In this document: positions 10,101 to 17,907 of the stretch, in pieces
How the letters are laid out: each line of letters begins with the position of its first letter
Position numbering within the stretch: position 1 is the stretch's first letter
DNA from: an uncultured Lachnospiraceae bacterium
Lineage (GTDB): Bacteria; Bacillota; Clostridia; Lachnospirales; Lachnospiraceae
DNA: 64,000 nucleotides
Direction: 5' to 3'
Assembly: GCA_949878435.1 (NCBI GenBank)
Contig: CATLAK010000001.1
Location: forward strand, 62,001-126,000
The notes under the pieces: model-generated
What the model saw: the letters and a program-made list of their open reading frames with translations, nothing else
Told to the model about the DNA's origin: nothing
Database searches by the model: none
Program-made: the position numbers and the translations under genes

Positions 10101-12682
10101 GGGCAATCTTTTTGGTGATAAGACACATCTTGTGTATTAAAAGCCCTGTCCTGAATTACCAAATTTGAATTCTCTGGCTGCGTAAAAATAACAGCCTCCA
10201 AACTATGACATCCCTTAAAAGCATCAGTTTCAATCAAATTAACAGATGCTGGTATATAAATTTTTTTAATACGACAATTGTCTCTAAAGCTGCTGGCAGA
10301 AATCGTGCTGACACCATATTGACCTATCTTCTCGGGAATTTGAATCACCGTACAATCAGGATCAAGTTCCATTTCAATTAGCTGATTTTTTGTATTTACT
10401 ATAAAGGTGGACGGATGTTCCGCGTCTTCTGGACAATGCACTACTTTCTCAAATCTATCCTCTCCCAAATATCTAAACGCCGCCAAATGATCCTTCGCAG
10501 TCTGATGAATAGGCGATAACTCCGCTGCACCTGTTATCAAATCCGGACCTTCAAAGTAAAAACTATCGGAAACTGTTTTCAAAAAATTTTCAATCGAGCA
10601 TCCTGCTTCCGTTCCAAATTGATTATGGTCACCTTCAACACCACCTTTAACAACTCCGTCTACGATATCAAGATTGGAATTTCTAATTGTAATATTCTGC
10701 AATGATGTACAACCATCAAAGTATGAAATTGGTATTTTCCCATTTTCTTCATTACGTATAGTGCTCCACTCTTTTCCAAGCGGGTATTCTTGTTTAAATC
10801 CTTCTGGAAAATCCATAGACACAAGGCTGGTACATCCTTCAAAAGCATTATAACCAATCACATTTAAACTTGGATTCAACCCTTCAGGCATCAATTCTAT
10901 CTTGGTCAATCGTTTGCAGCCTTGGAAACAATAGTCACCAATTGCTTCAACATTAATCGGAACCGTAAATATTGTCAGTGCCTCGCATCCCATAAAAGCA
11001 TCTTTTCCGAATGATTTAATCTCCGATCTTGGAATCATATTAAAAGATGTCATATTCGTGCATCTAGCAAACGCCGCGTTACCAATAGTATTTAAACCAT
11101 TGTTCAAAGATACAGACTCAATACCTGTACATCCATAAAAAGCATAATCACCGATTCCAAGCATAGAATCACCGATTGTAATATGATGAATTTGCGCTTT
11201 ACCTGCAAATACCCCTTTTGAGGGATCAGAACTACTAACAACATCTCCCACCTTCCAACTGCTGCCGCTAGTATCTCTCACTAAATATTGCCTTCCGATA
11301 TATTGAACTGTAGCATTACGAAGTCGATAATATTCAGGTTGACTTGCAAGATAAAAGTACTGTGGCTCATTCGGATTGTCAACAGCATCAGCCCTTGGCA
11401 TAACTGAAAGTGCAACAGTAGAAGCATTTTCCAAATTATCTGCCATAACAGTGTCTAATGTTTTTTCAATAGTCTCTGCTTTTAATCCACCTTCTACCGT
11501 TTTTCCTATTATTTCTTCATATTTTTCCGCCTCTGACTCTTGCTGTATCGAATCCAATTCATCTATCGATTCCTTCGGCTCCGCTGTCGGTGTTGCCGTA
11601 GGAGCATCTGTCGGTTCTGCTGTCGGTGTTGCCGTAGGAACATCTGTCGGTTCTGCTGTCGGTAATAAAATTGCTGATGGTGTAGGTAGTGATGTTGGCT
11701 CTGGCGCAATTGAAATTCCATTGTCTCCTTCAATACCTGACGCGGTCGGATTAGGCGGCACAATCTCAATCCTATCCGTTGGTTCAACCGTATCTTCCAA
11801 CATTGGAAACATGCTGGGACTGGGACTCGCCACAGGTTCAGGTGTTTCCATAATATAAAAAGTATCCGCAGGCAATTCCACTTCATTTGAATATGCATTC
11901 GGTTTATACTCAGGATTAGGACCTTTCGAGGAATCCCAATAATATAATTCGTAATCCTCAAAGTCTTTCCATTCATTGTATTCCTGATATGCGCAAGGTC
12001 TGAAAGATTCATCATAAACTGGTGTTGTCGCATACTCTGCCTTGGTCACGACACCATTACCGCCGGTTGTCTCAACAACAAACAAAAAAGTGCCATCCTT
12101 TTGTTCTTCCATCCCCGGAGTAAATTCTGTCACCACCCGGTCGTTCAGTGCCGGCACTAAGTATACTCTTCCCCCACTCTCACTGACTCTATGTGTTCTT
12201 CTCTTATAATAAAGATATTTATTATTTTTGCTGACTGCAACAAATCCTGTATAAGAAGAATTTGCTATGTATTTCCGGTATCCATCAATCTCATTCGGGA
12301 TATCCAGCTTACCTTCTGGAAGGTTTGTAACATCCGCCTGTAGAATCACTGCAATTTCTGTTCCGCCGCCAGCTGGTGCTACAAAAGCAAATTGATACAT
12401 ACCATCCCCGGTAGAGTAAATCGGTTCGTCATCAGCAATGAATGGAACTTTACTTTGCCATGCTTGAGGTGCCGTTCTTGAATCAACTGATTCATATGCA
12501 TTCATTGTGCTATCTGTGTAATTTACAACAGCTACTCTCTTCGGATTTTCCTCAATGGTAGCGCTTACATCCGGCACCGGAACCGCCGCAACTGCAATTG
12601 AGGTTGCCATCAATAGCGCACCAAACGTCTTTCTAACTTGTCTTTTTAATTTTCTGTTTTTCTTTTTTACTGCCTTAGTCAT
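7166..12682 (-). CDS. Giant BspA-type LRR surface protein with Listeria-Bacteroides repeats and sortase signal (1838 aa)
   Basis: A wall-anchored adhesin-like protein. It has a Lys-rich N-terminus and signal peptide (about residues 1-42, ending AVPVPDVSA), a unique N-terminal region, a Pro/Thr linker with 12-residue TATPTAEPTD-type repeats (near residue 340) and several BspA/LRR_5 blocks from about 490 to 1290. Three Listeria-Bacteroides repeats follow (GYAFVGWSADFSKVV, GFTFDRWSRDYTNV, GYTFIRWIPSDFSKV), then a second Pro-rich linker, an InlB-B-like repeat with FDRW, a Gly/Ser hinge, a C-terminal domain ending THFSPYVIYV, and the signal PKTGDPIHPKWFLALGLA with a hydrophobic segment and KRDKK tail. 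The RBS AAGGAG precedes the ATG at 12682. It lies 17 bp after the sortase gene. Function is inferred from architecture only. Confidence 0.9.
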   Translation of the reverse strand: MTKAVKKKNRKLKRQVRKTFGALLMATSIAVAAVPVPDVSATIEENPKRVAVVNYTDSTMNAYESVDSRTAPQAWQSKVPFIADDEPIYSTGDGMYQFAFVAPAGGGTEIAVILQADVTNLPEGKLDIPNEIDGYRKYIANSSYTGFVAVSKNNKYLYYKRRTHRVSESGGRVYLVPALNDRVVTEFTPGMEEQKDGTFLFVVETTGGNGVVTKAEYATTPVYDESFRPCAYQEYNEWKDFEDYELYYWDSSKGPNPEYKPNAYSNEVELPADTFYIMETPEPVASPSPSMFPMLEDTVEPTDRIEIVPPNPTASGIEGDNGISIAPEPTSLPTPSAILLPTAEPTDVPTATPTAEPTDAPTATPTAEPKESIDELDSIQQESEAEKYEEIIGKTVEGGLKAETIEKTLDTVMADNLENASTVALSVMPRADAVDNPNEPQYFYLASQPEYYRLRNATVQYIGRQYLVRDTSGSSWKVGDVVSSSDPSKGVFAGKAQIHHITIGDSMLGIGDYAFYGCTGIESVSLNNGLNTIGNAAFARCTNMTSFNMIPRSEIKSFGKDAFMGCEALTIFTVPINVEAIGDYCFQGCKRLTKIELMPEGLNPSLNVIGYNAFEGCTSLVSMDFPEGFKQEYPLGKEWSTIRNEENGKIPISYFDGCTSLQNITIRNSNLDIVDGVVKGGVEGDHNQFGTEAGCSIENFLKTVSDSFYFEGPDLITGAAELSPIHQTAKDHLAAFRYLGEDRFEKVVHCPEDAEHPSTFIVNTKNQLIEMELDPDCTVIQIPEKIGQYGVSTISASSFRDNCRIKKIYIPASVNLIETDAFKGCHSLEAVIFTQPENSNLVIQDRAFNTQDVSYHQKDCPTNGKVDDVPELTFTGTVSESSAPFKYAMDSKNNINVGGQQANTYITYYSGWPTNLTVKYNWQTDKNELLDYPRYDEINKYTLDSFPYMTDEYVKAAVDAMRAYNDYLSDNKNVPTQDQLDIVNSALNINLPDGIEAIAEGIFSGVDREGNSLGGAVPAPSTSPDPNTSPNPAPAPGGLKVNEHINSITMHTVETVDSYAFAGLPKLTGVYMAGGNKIDNYAFKNCSSLANVEIAPSVAELGLRPFAGCDKLQDVKFGESTNFTCENQIIFGLTDGAKTKIIECLEARGETVGSPQVGPEGLETVTEIAEEAFKDCNGIGSVDLTSSSISTIPREAFSRTGRIYSVKLPTTAKSIRDGAFWNSNVSYLEIPSSVTLIENDAFADVIEENGEIKLDDKGRPEVDHINEGHRPVTFYCTEGDAADTYAEAYYYINPTYFKPLIMHEVRFWNYPNYPDRTPALYHETKVADGEAAVPPEDPNVEGYAFVGWSADFSKVVRDMDLYANYSDNVYTVTFTDSQTGEILKTEKVGAGKSATAPEPPEHEGFTFDRWSRDYTNVTADIIVSALYKDNSGSASRHKVVFYDSDGTVLDTQMVDHEGKARPPVPPTKPGYTFIRWIPSDFSKVVEDMNIVAYYEPGAGPLPSGYPQPSGYPQPSGQPGPKPTDKPKGSPGPTATPTATPANGDNVVKYTVSVSGGSGSGSYPAGAIVAINAYYRGEGQVFDRWTSSTAGVGFANPNASSTTFTMPAANVAVTATYKTGSGSSGGSGSGGSGGGTGSSGGGTGNSSNGTVVEVTKPGISNTNLAGATVSGATDNFVVKVTEDQMATDAVIAALQARYGDISRIQYLPMDISLYDSTGRIKIADTSGISVNLTLPLPDELIQYAGNNRVAAVSNGGLEDLNTRFTTVGGVPCVNFTATHFSPYVIYVDTANLTEATIDATPKTGDPIHPKWFLALGLACTSLILFFKRDKKMVLNTKNA
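8136..8180. repeat. 18-bp coding tandem repeat (Gly-Tyr-Pro-Gln-Pro-Ser)
   Basis: About two and a half copies of an 18-bp unit encoding GYPQPS in the second Pro-rich linker of the giant LRR protein. It probably forms a flexible spacer between the Listeria-Bacteroides repeats and the InlB-like repeat. Slippage here would change length without a frameshift. Confidence 0.75.
11580..11663. repeat. 36-bp coding tandem repeat (Pro/Thr linker)
   Basis: Two nearly identical 36-bp units (11580-11615 and 11616-11651) plus a third of a copy encode PTATPTAEPTDV/A-type linker repeats in the giant LRR protein. The units differ at only a few positions, so copy-number change by slippage would stay in frame. 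It is not a CRISPR array: there are no spacers and the repeat is coding. Confidence 0.85.
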
Positions 12683-12699
12683 TATAGCACTCCTTCTGG

Positions 12700-13896
12700 T
12701 TACTTAATTCTTTTGGCAACTACCACAAACCGTCCATCCTCCTGCGAATGGTCACAGGTGGACAACGTCAGAAGACTGTCGCCGTAATTTGCCACGACAC
12801 CTGTATCATACAGGCTCATGGCTTCCATTTCTTTCATATAAGAATTAAATTCCTCTTCTGAATTTGCATTAATAAACTGATAATACTTAAAAACAAGGTC
12901 ATCCTCGCTGTATACCTGGGAGCGAAATACATACATGACCTGGTACGTTGCTTTCTCGTAGATACTGTCAAACTGTATCAGCGAATGTTCCTTGCCGTAA
13001 GACTCCTTTGCATACTTTTGGAGCTGCCCGAACATCTGCCCTGATTTCATATGATGCCCATAAATAATCAGATTCGTGGAGACAGGATAAATACTGCAGT
13101 CGCAATCGAGAAAAAGACTGCCGTTCTTATCATACTCCTGATTGAAATTATGGTCCAGATAATATTCATTATTGGAGGTCTGCATCACAGGGTAATCTAT
13201 TATTGTATCGTCAATTTTGAGCCAGCCTATTAGTCTTTTATTTTTTTCATACAATGTTTTGTATTCATCCAGCACATCCGGCAGCATAACCGTGGTCTTA
13301 TGTATGGAAAAATTATTCGAAGTCTGGCTTGTCGCCGACAGCGCATCGCTTCCTTTAAGGGAAGCCAGCTGGCTATAATCCATGCTGGTCCTGACACTGT
13401 AAAAATAATAGATTCCAAAATAGCCAAAACAGAGCACTGCCACCACCGATGCAAGGGCAACTATCAGCCTTCTTTTCTTTTCCTGCTTCTTAAGTTCTGC
13501 AAGAATCTGCTTTTGCATATCCGCGTCAAAGTCATTAAAATTCGCCGTTTTTTTGACCTTTTGGGTTTTCTTTTCCTTATTTAATTTTTTTTCTTTGCTT
13601 TTTGCTTTTTCTTTTCGCGCCTTAACTGCCTTCCCAGCATTTTCTGCGGTGATCCCCTGCTTTTTTAACTCTTCGATCTTCTCGTAGATTTCATCATCAA
13701 AGTCTGTGCCCACAGGAGATTCAAACTGATATGCTCCGCTCTGTAATTCCTTAAATAGATTATAGAGCTGTTTTGGATCATTTAAATTTGCCCGTGACTT
13801 GATCGAATCGATTTTCTTCTGGTCACGTACCGCCGCCTCATAATCATCATGAGTGCGAAAGCGCCTCCCCCCAACCGTCAGATTATCTGCCGTCAT
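12700..13896 (-). CDS. Class B sortase with long cytoplasmic N-terminus
   Basis: A membrane transpeptidase, 398 residues from the chosen start. A Lys-rich, charged cytoplasmic region of about 140 residues is followed by one membrane segment (about 142-167) and an extracytoplasmic SrtB domain. His281 in IIYGHHM, Cys381 in TLSTC and Arg389 in DGRF form the catalytic set. The start at 13896 is preferred because AAAGGAG lies just upstream; a longer reading from a TTG at 13992 has no ribosome site. Class B sortases are usually about 230-300 residues, so the N-terminal extension is unusual. It precedes two LRR proteins that share a TGD..HPKW sorting signal, so these are its likely substrates. Confidence 0.92.
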   Translation of the reverse strand: MTADNLTVGGRRFRTHDDYEAAVRDQKKIDSIKSRANLNDPKQLYNLFKELQSGAYQFESPVGTDFDDEIYEKIEELKKQGITAENAGKAVKARKEKAKSKEKKLNKEKKTQKVKKTANFNDFDADMQKQILAELKKQEKKRRLIVALASVVAVLCFGYFGIYYFYSVRTSMDYSQLASLKGSDALSATSQTSNNFSIHKTTVMLPDVLDEYKTLYEKNKRLIGWLKIDDTIIDYPVMQTSNNEYYLDHNFNQEYDKNGSLFLDCDCSIYPVSTNLIIYGHHMKSGQMFGQLQKYAKESYGKEHSLIQFDSIYEKATYQVMYVFRSQVYSEDDLVFKYYQFINANSEEEFNSYMKEMEAMSLYDTGVVANYGDSLLTLSTCDHSQEDGRFVVVAKRIK

Positions 13897-13927
13897 GGCA
13901 CATTTCTCCTTTACGCATATATACTTT

Positions 13928-13955
13928 ATTTTACTATATCTCGAAATTAATTCAA
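13928..13955 (-). promoter_or_regulatory. Candidate promoter of the sortase-LRR operon
   Basis: TTGAAT (13950-13955) and TAAAAT (13928-13933), 16 bp apart on the minus strand, about 30 bp upstream of the sortase start. The match to consensus is moderate; no other good candidate is seen in this intergenic stretch. Confidence 0.4.
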
Positions 13956-14109
13956 GTATTTTATCCAGATATTGTGCAATTTTTTCTTCCAATGAATGGT
14001 ACTCCCGTTTTTTCCTGCCTTTTATTAATATTTTGATAAACGCAGAAACACATACAAGCTATGCTACATATGATAAACCATAAAACAAAACCTTATTTGG
14101 AGGCAATAT

Positions 14110-14358
14110 ATGAGTGATTTAACAGCTACAGGCTGCGGATGCGGCACAAGCGCTAACAATGGATGTGGATGTGGAAACAACTCCATTATCTGGATTATTC
14201 TTTTACTTTCCTGCTGCGGCGGATGTGGTTGCGGCGGCTCCCTTTTCGGAGGAAACGACAACGGGTGCGGATGTGACAACATTATCTGGATCCTCCTGCT
14301 GCTTTGCTGCTGCGGAAATGGCAGTGGTTTCGGCGGCGGATGCGGTTGCGGATGCTAA
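14110..14358 (+). CDS. Cysteine/glycine-rich small membrane protein (chorion-class high-cysteine-like)
   Basis: An 82-residue protein with 16 cysteines arranged as GCGCG-type pairs around two short hydrophobic segments, NNSIIWIILLLSCC (about 23-36) and DNIIWILLLLCCC (about 56-68). The two halves look like an internal duplication (GCGC-x-N-IIWI-LLL-CC). Clostridial genomes carry similar proteins annotated as chorion-class high-cysteine HCB protein 13; their function is unknown. A good TTGGAGGC site lies upstream of the ATG. A perfect hairpin terminator follows at 14390-14419, which separates it from the next two genes. A spore-coat, metal-binding or toxin-like peptide role is possible, but nothing here decides it. 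Confidence 0.8.
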   Translation: MSDLTATGCGCGTSANNGCGCGNNSIIWIILLLSCCGGCGCGGSLFGGNDNGCGCDNIIWILLLLCCCGNGSGFGGGCGCGC

Positions 14359-14389
14359 TCATTACCGGCAATTCTTTTCATCATGTCTG

Positions 14390-14422
14390 AAAAGTAGGCT
14401 CTGAAAAGAGCCTACTTTTCTG
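14390..14422 (+). terminator. Rho-independent terminator after the Cys-rich gene
   Basis: A perfect 13-bp stem, AAAAGTAGGCTCT (14390-14402) with AGAGCCTACTTTT (14407-14419), closed by a GAAA tetraloop and with a built-in T-run. Confidence 0.9.
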
Positions 14423-14475
14423 CATACAGAATAATTTAAACACATAAAATATGGAAACAGGTGGAAGGAGCAGTC

Positions 14476-15009
14476 ATGGATTCAAATGAGCACAATAAAG
14501 TAATTGCATTTGATACTCTCTTTTGCACCAATCATATACAAATGCTTAAGGTCATACTGCCCTATATGGACGACAAAACCCAAAAGTCCATGGCAATTTA
14601 TATTAAATTTCTTGAACTCAACTATACAATTGAATACTTTAAAAGACATTCCAGCCCCTTAAGCGGATGCATGGAACGGGAAGCCTCTCCCGACCCCTTT
14701 AAAATGTGCTCGGAGCTGCTTCCCTACTGTACTGAAAATGAGAGGAAACAAATCGAACAGATCCGAGGCGTATTCCAGAGCATGGAAATGTACAAAGAGA
14801 TGTCACGGACCATGGAGATGATGAAGGATTTCATGCCTGATCTATCTTCTTTCGTCAATGCCTTTTCTAATGAAACCGATCCATCCTCTCCACAGGGGGA
14901 TGACAGCTCTGGAGGCGGTTTTGATATGATGGGCATGCTTATGAACATGCTCACACCAGAGCAAAAGCAGATGTATGAAATGTTTGGAGGTAATCAAAAT
15001 GCAGAATGA
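14476..15009 (+). CDS. Conserved hypothetical protein, helical, Met-rich C-terminus
   Basis: 177 residues, not recognised as a named family. The first 115 residues are predicted helical (MLKVILPYMDDKTQKSM, MCSELLPYCTENERKQIEQI, then MEMYKEMSRTMEMMKDFM). A Ser/Gly/Asp-rich linker and a Met-rich tail (MMGMLMNMLTPEQKQMYEMF) complete it. There is no signal peptide or membrane segment. The start at 14476 is chosen because GGAAGGAG lies five bases upstream; the GTG at 14461 would put the Shine-Dalgarno inside the coding region. It overlaps the next gene by 11 bp, so the two products are translationally coupled and probably act together. The position after the Cys-rich gene may or may not be functionally meaningful. 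Confidence 0.7.
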   Translation: MDSNEHNKVIAFDTLFCTNHIQMLKVILPYMDDKTQKSMAIYIKFLELNYTIEYFKRHSSPLSGCMEREASPDPFKMCSELLPYCTENERKQIEQIRGVFQSMEMYKEMSRTMEMMKDFMPDLSSFVNAFSNETDPSSPQGDDSSGGGFDMMGMLMNMLTPEQKQMYEMFGGNQNAE

Positions 15010-15268
15010 TTGGATGAAAGATGAATCTTTAAAAGATATCGACCCATACAAACTTGAATTTCTTCAGGCGCTTGTCTTTGAAAGCAGCCATCTAAAAAAA
15101 GAACAGATGCTGCCCTTTCTGATGGCCGTAGCAAAACGCGGGCAAGAAAAAAAGGTGTCTTTCTCTGATAAGGAAATCGATGCCATCGTCGCCGTTTTAA
15201 GGAAGCACGCTTCGCCCGAAGAACTGTCTAAAATTGAAAAAGTCATGGCAATGCGTTCAAACAAATAA
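14999..15268 (+). CDS. Small conserved hypothetical protein coupled to the upstream gene
   Basis: 89 residues starting MQNDWMKDE. It is highly charged and helical (DPYKLEFLQALVF, QMLPFLMAVAKRG, DKEIDAIVAVLRKHASPEE) and soluble. The ATG at 14999 lies inside the end of the previous gene with GGAGG at 14986-14990, a classical coupled start. It carries the same kind of helical MLPFLM motif as its partner (MLKVILPYM), so the two may be distantly related or form a complex. A hairpin at 15263-15302 terminates transcription. Function unknown. Confidence 0.7.
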   Translation: MQNDWMKDESLKDIDPYKLEFLQALVFESSHLKKEQMLPFLMAVAKRGQEKKVSFSDKEIDAIVAVLRKHASPEELSKIEKVMAMRSNK

Positions 15269-15302
15269 CACCCGGAAGGGGTATCCCTTCCGAGTGTTAT
15301 TT
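15263..15302. terminator. Hairpin terminator between convergent genes
   Basis: AAATAACAC...GTGTTATTT with an inner GGAAGGG/CCCTTCC arm. It overlaps the stop region of the upstream plus-strand gene and, read on the other strand, lies beyond leuS. Two more hairpins follow directly (15301-15337 and about 15343-15358). Confidence 0.7.
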
Positions 15303-15363
15303 GCATTTCATAGGAAAGTGCTTCCCATGAAATGCAATTGGATGCGCAGCTTCGCGCACTTTT
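15301..15363. repeat. Two further inverted repeats downstream of leuS
   Basis: TTGCATTTCAT (15301-15311) pairs perfectly with ATGAAATGCAA (15327-15337), with an inner GGAA/TTCC pairing. Next, TGCGC and GCGCA (about 15343-15358) form a smaller GC-rich hairpin followed by CTTTT. With the preceding terminator this makes three consecutive stem-loops in about 100 bp. Confidence 0.6.
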
Positions 15364-15374
15364 GTTCTACTGCA

Positions 15375-17786
15375 TTATTTTATCACAAGATTAACGATTC
15401 TTCCTGGCACATAAATTTCTTTCACCACATTGCCGGTAAGCTTATCTGCAATGGTTTCCTTTGCCCTTGCAATCACGGCATCCTTATCTTCATCTCTTGC
15501 AATCGCCATAGTCGCTTTCGTCTTTCCATTAATCTGCACTGCGATTTCGATGGTAGATTCTATGGTCTTCGACTCATCGAAGTCAGGCCATATACTCTGA
15601 TAGATTCGCCCCTCAAAACCAATATTCTGCCAGATTTCCTCCGTAATATGAGGTGCAACAGGATTCAGCAGGGTAAGCAGAGTCATAAACTCTCCCCTTG
15701 TGACCGCATTCTTCTTATAAAAATCATTGATTAACGCCATCATGGCTGCAATCGCCGTATTGTACTTCAGATTTTCAAAATCGTTGCTCACCTTTTTGAT
15801 GGTCTGATGCATCTTTACTTCCAGCTCCTTTGAATACCCATCGCCTTCTGTCAGGATATCCTGCAGCTTCCACACTCTCTCAAGGAACCGGCGGCATCCC
15901 TTCACGCCGTCCTCACTCCATGCCGCGCTCAAATCAAACGCACCGATGAACATTTCATAAGTACGGAGCGTATCCGCGCCGTAATCTCTCACAATATCGT
16001 CCGGATTAACCACATTTCCCCTGGATTTGCTCATTTTTTCTCCGTTAGAGCCGAGAATCATTCCGTGGGAAGTTCTCTTCTTATAAGGTTCCGGGCACGG
16101 AACGATTTTTTCATCATACAGGAATCTGTGCCAGAAACGAGAATAAAGAAGATGCAATGTGGTATGCTCCATGCCTCCGTTATACCAGTCAACCGGCATC
16201 CAGTAATTTAAGGCTTCCCTGCTTGCAAGCTCCTTATCGTTGGTGGGATCCGTATATCTTAAGAAATACCAGGAAGAACCAGCCCATTGCGGCATGGTAT
16301 CCGTCTCACGCATAGCTGCGCCGCCGCACTTAGGACAGGAGGTCTCTACCCAGTCTGTCATATGTGCAAGGGGGGATTCCCCGTTATCTGTGGGCATATA
16401 ACTCTCCACCTCAGGCAGTTCCAGCGGAAGTTCGCTCTCCGGAAGCGCCACATAACCGCATTTTTCACATTTTACGATGGGAATGGGCTCTCCCCAATAA
16501 CGCTGTCTGGAGAACACCCAATCACGGAGCTTGAAGTTGGTCTTTTTATGTCCGATTCCCTTTTCTGTCAGGAATGCGATGATTTTGTCTTTCGCATCTG
16601 CCACAGACAATCCATTCAGAAAATCTGAATTGACCAGCGTTCCCGATGCCACATCGGTATACACGGCTTCATTTACATCCACCGGGCTTCCCGCAACAAC
16701 TTCAATGATCGGCATATTGAACTTCTTCGCAAACTCCCAGTCTCTCTCGTCATGTGCCGGCACCGCCATGATAGCGCCTGTGCCGTAGGACATGAGTACA
16801 TAATCTGAAATCCAGACAGGAATTTCTTTTCCATTGACAGGATTTACGGCAGTCAGACCATCCAGCATGACGCCCGTCTTATCCTTTGCCAGCTCTGTAC
16901 GTTCAAAATCTGATTTTCTGGATGCCATTTCCCTGTAGGAAACCACATCCTCCCAGTTTTTAATGTTTTCTTTGTATTTATCGATAAAAGGATGTTCCGG
17001 GCTCATAACCATATAGGTAACGCCAAACAACGTATCCGGTCTGGTAGTATAAACCGTGAGTTTATCCTCCTTATCCTTTAAGAGGAAATCCACCTCTGCA
17101 CCCGTGGATTTGCCAATCCAGTTTTTCTGGGAAACCTTGACACGTTCTACATAATCCACGCTGTCAAGCCCCTCTAAAAGCTTATCCGCATATTCCGTGA
17201 TTTTCAGCATCCACTGGCTCTTTACCTTGCGGACCACCTCTGCACCGCAGCGCTCACACACACCGTTTACTACCTCCTCATTGGCAAGGCCAACCTTGCA
17301 GGAAGTGCACCAGTTAATCGGCATTTCCGCCTTGTACGCCAGCCCGGCATTGAAAAGTTTTAAGAAAATCCACTGTGTCCACTTATAATAACCGGCATCC
17401 GTGGTATTGACCTCTCTGTCCCAGTCAAAAGAATAACCAAGGGCGTGCAGCTGTCCCTTAAACCGCTCCACATTGTTCTTGGTCACGATTTTTGGATGAA
17501 TATGGTTTTTGATCGCATAATTTTCTGTAGGGAGACCAAACGCATCCCATCCCATGGGATAAAGCACATTGTAGCCCTGCATCCTTCTCTTTCTTGCAAC
17601 AATATCAAGCGCCGTATAGGGTCTGGGATGTCCTACGTGCAGCCCCTGCCCCGACGGGTACGGAAATTCCACCAGCGCATAATATTTCGGTTTTGAAAAA
17701 TCATCAGAGGTCTTGAATGCCTGCTCAGCATCCCAGATTCCCTGCCATTTTGTTTCCACTTCTCTGTGATTATATGGTGTTGCCAT
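15375..17786 (-). CDS. leuS: Leucyl-tRNA synthetase
   Basis: A class I aminoacyl-tRNA synthetase charging tRNA-Leu, 803 residues. The HIGH-equivalent HVGH motif near residue 50, the CP1 editing domain in the middle, Cys-rich zinc-like pairs ([33 protein letters not shown]) and KMSKS in [15 protein letters not shown] are all present, with an anticodon-binding C-terminal domain. The length is normal for bacterial LeuRS. The start at 17786 follows CGGAGGAAACG; the longer reading to 17840 adds residues with no conservation. It is transcribed alone from a consensus promoter at 17843-17871. No T-box is visible upstream, although pheST in this window has one. Confidence 0.97.
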   Translation of the reverse strand: MATPYNHREVETKWQGIWDAEQAFKTSDDFSKPKYYALVEFPYPSGQGLHVGHPRPYTALDIVARKRRMQGYNVLYPMGWDAFGLPTENYAIKNHIHPKIVTKNNVERFKGQLHALGYSFDWDREVNTTDAGYYKWTQWIFLKLFNAGLAYKAEMPINWCTSCKVGLANEEVVNGVCERCGAEVVRKVKSQWMLKITEYADKLLEGLDSVDYVERVKVSQKNWIGKSTGAEVDFLLKDKEDKLTVYTTRPDTLFGVTYMVMSPEHPFIDKYKENIKNWEDVVSYREMASRKSDFERTELAKDKTGVMLDGLTAVNPVNGKEIPVWISDYVLMSYGTGAIMAVPAHDERDWEFAKKFNMPIIEVVAGSPVDVNEAVYTDVASGTLVNSDFLNGLSVADAKDKIIAFLTEKGIGHKKTNFKLRDWVFSRQRYWGEPIPIVKCEKCGYVALPESELPLELPEVESYMPTDNGESPLAHMTDWVETSCPKCGGAAMRETDTMPQWAGSSWYFLRYTDPTNDKELASREALNYWMPVDWYNGGMEHTTLHLLYSRFWHRFLYDEKIVPCPEPYKKRTSHGMILGSNGEKMSKSRGNVVNPDDIVRDYGADTLRTYEMFIGAFDLSAAWSEDGVKGCRRFLERVWKLQDILTEGDGYSKELEVKMHQTIKKVSNDFENLKYNTAIAAMMALINDFYKKNAVTRGEFMTLLTLLNPVAPHITEEIWQNIGFEGRIYQSIWPDFDESKTIESTIEIAVQINGKTKATMAIARDEDKDAVIARAKETIADKLTGNVVKEIYVPGRIVNLVIK

Positions 17787-17842
17787 CGTTTCCTCCGTTC
17801 CGAGGCGCCTGCCTCTCATTTTGGCATTACAGACCAGCACTA

Positions 17843-17871
17843 ATTTTACCTATATTATGCCAAAATGTCAA
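17843..17871 (-). promoter_or_regulatory. leuS promoter
   Basis: TTGACA (17866-17871), a 17-bp spacer and TAAAAT (17843-17848) on the minus strand. An inverted repeat ATTTTGGCAT/ATGCCAAAAT (17818-17827 and 17857-17866) brackets the -10 box and start region. Confidence 0.75.
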
Positions 17872-17907
17872 GATTTCACATTTTTTAACATAACAATCGG
17901 TCCTTAC

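Noticed and set aside
11580-11663. 36-bp direct repeat as a possible CRISPR remnant
   Set aside because: The units are adjacent with no spacers and encode an in-frame Pro/Thr linker of the LRR protein.
11376-11858. Gly/Val/Ser-repeat plus-strand frame
   Set aside because: It is the mirror of the Pro/Thr linker repeat of the giant LRR gene, with no start signal.
12700-13992. Longer sortase reading frame from TTG at 13992
   Set aside because: It has no ribosome-binding site, and the candidate promoter and AAAGGAG lie downstream of it; the ATG at 13896 is better.
17787-17907. T-box in front of leuS
   Set aside because: Only 120 bp, no GGTGG core and no terminator/antiterminator pair.
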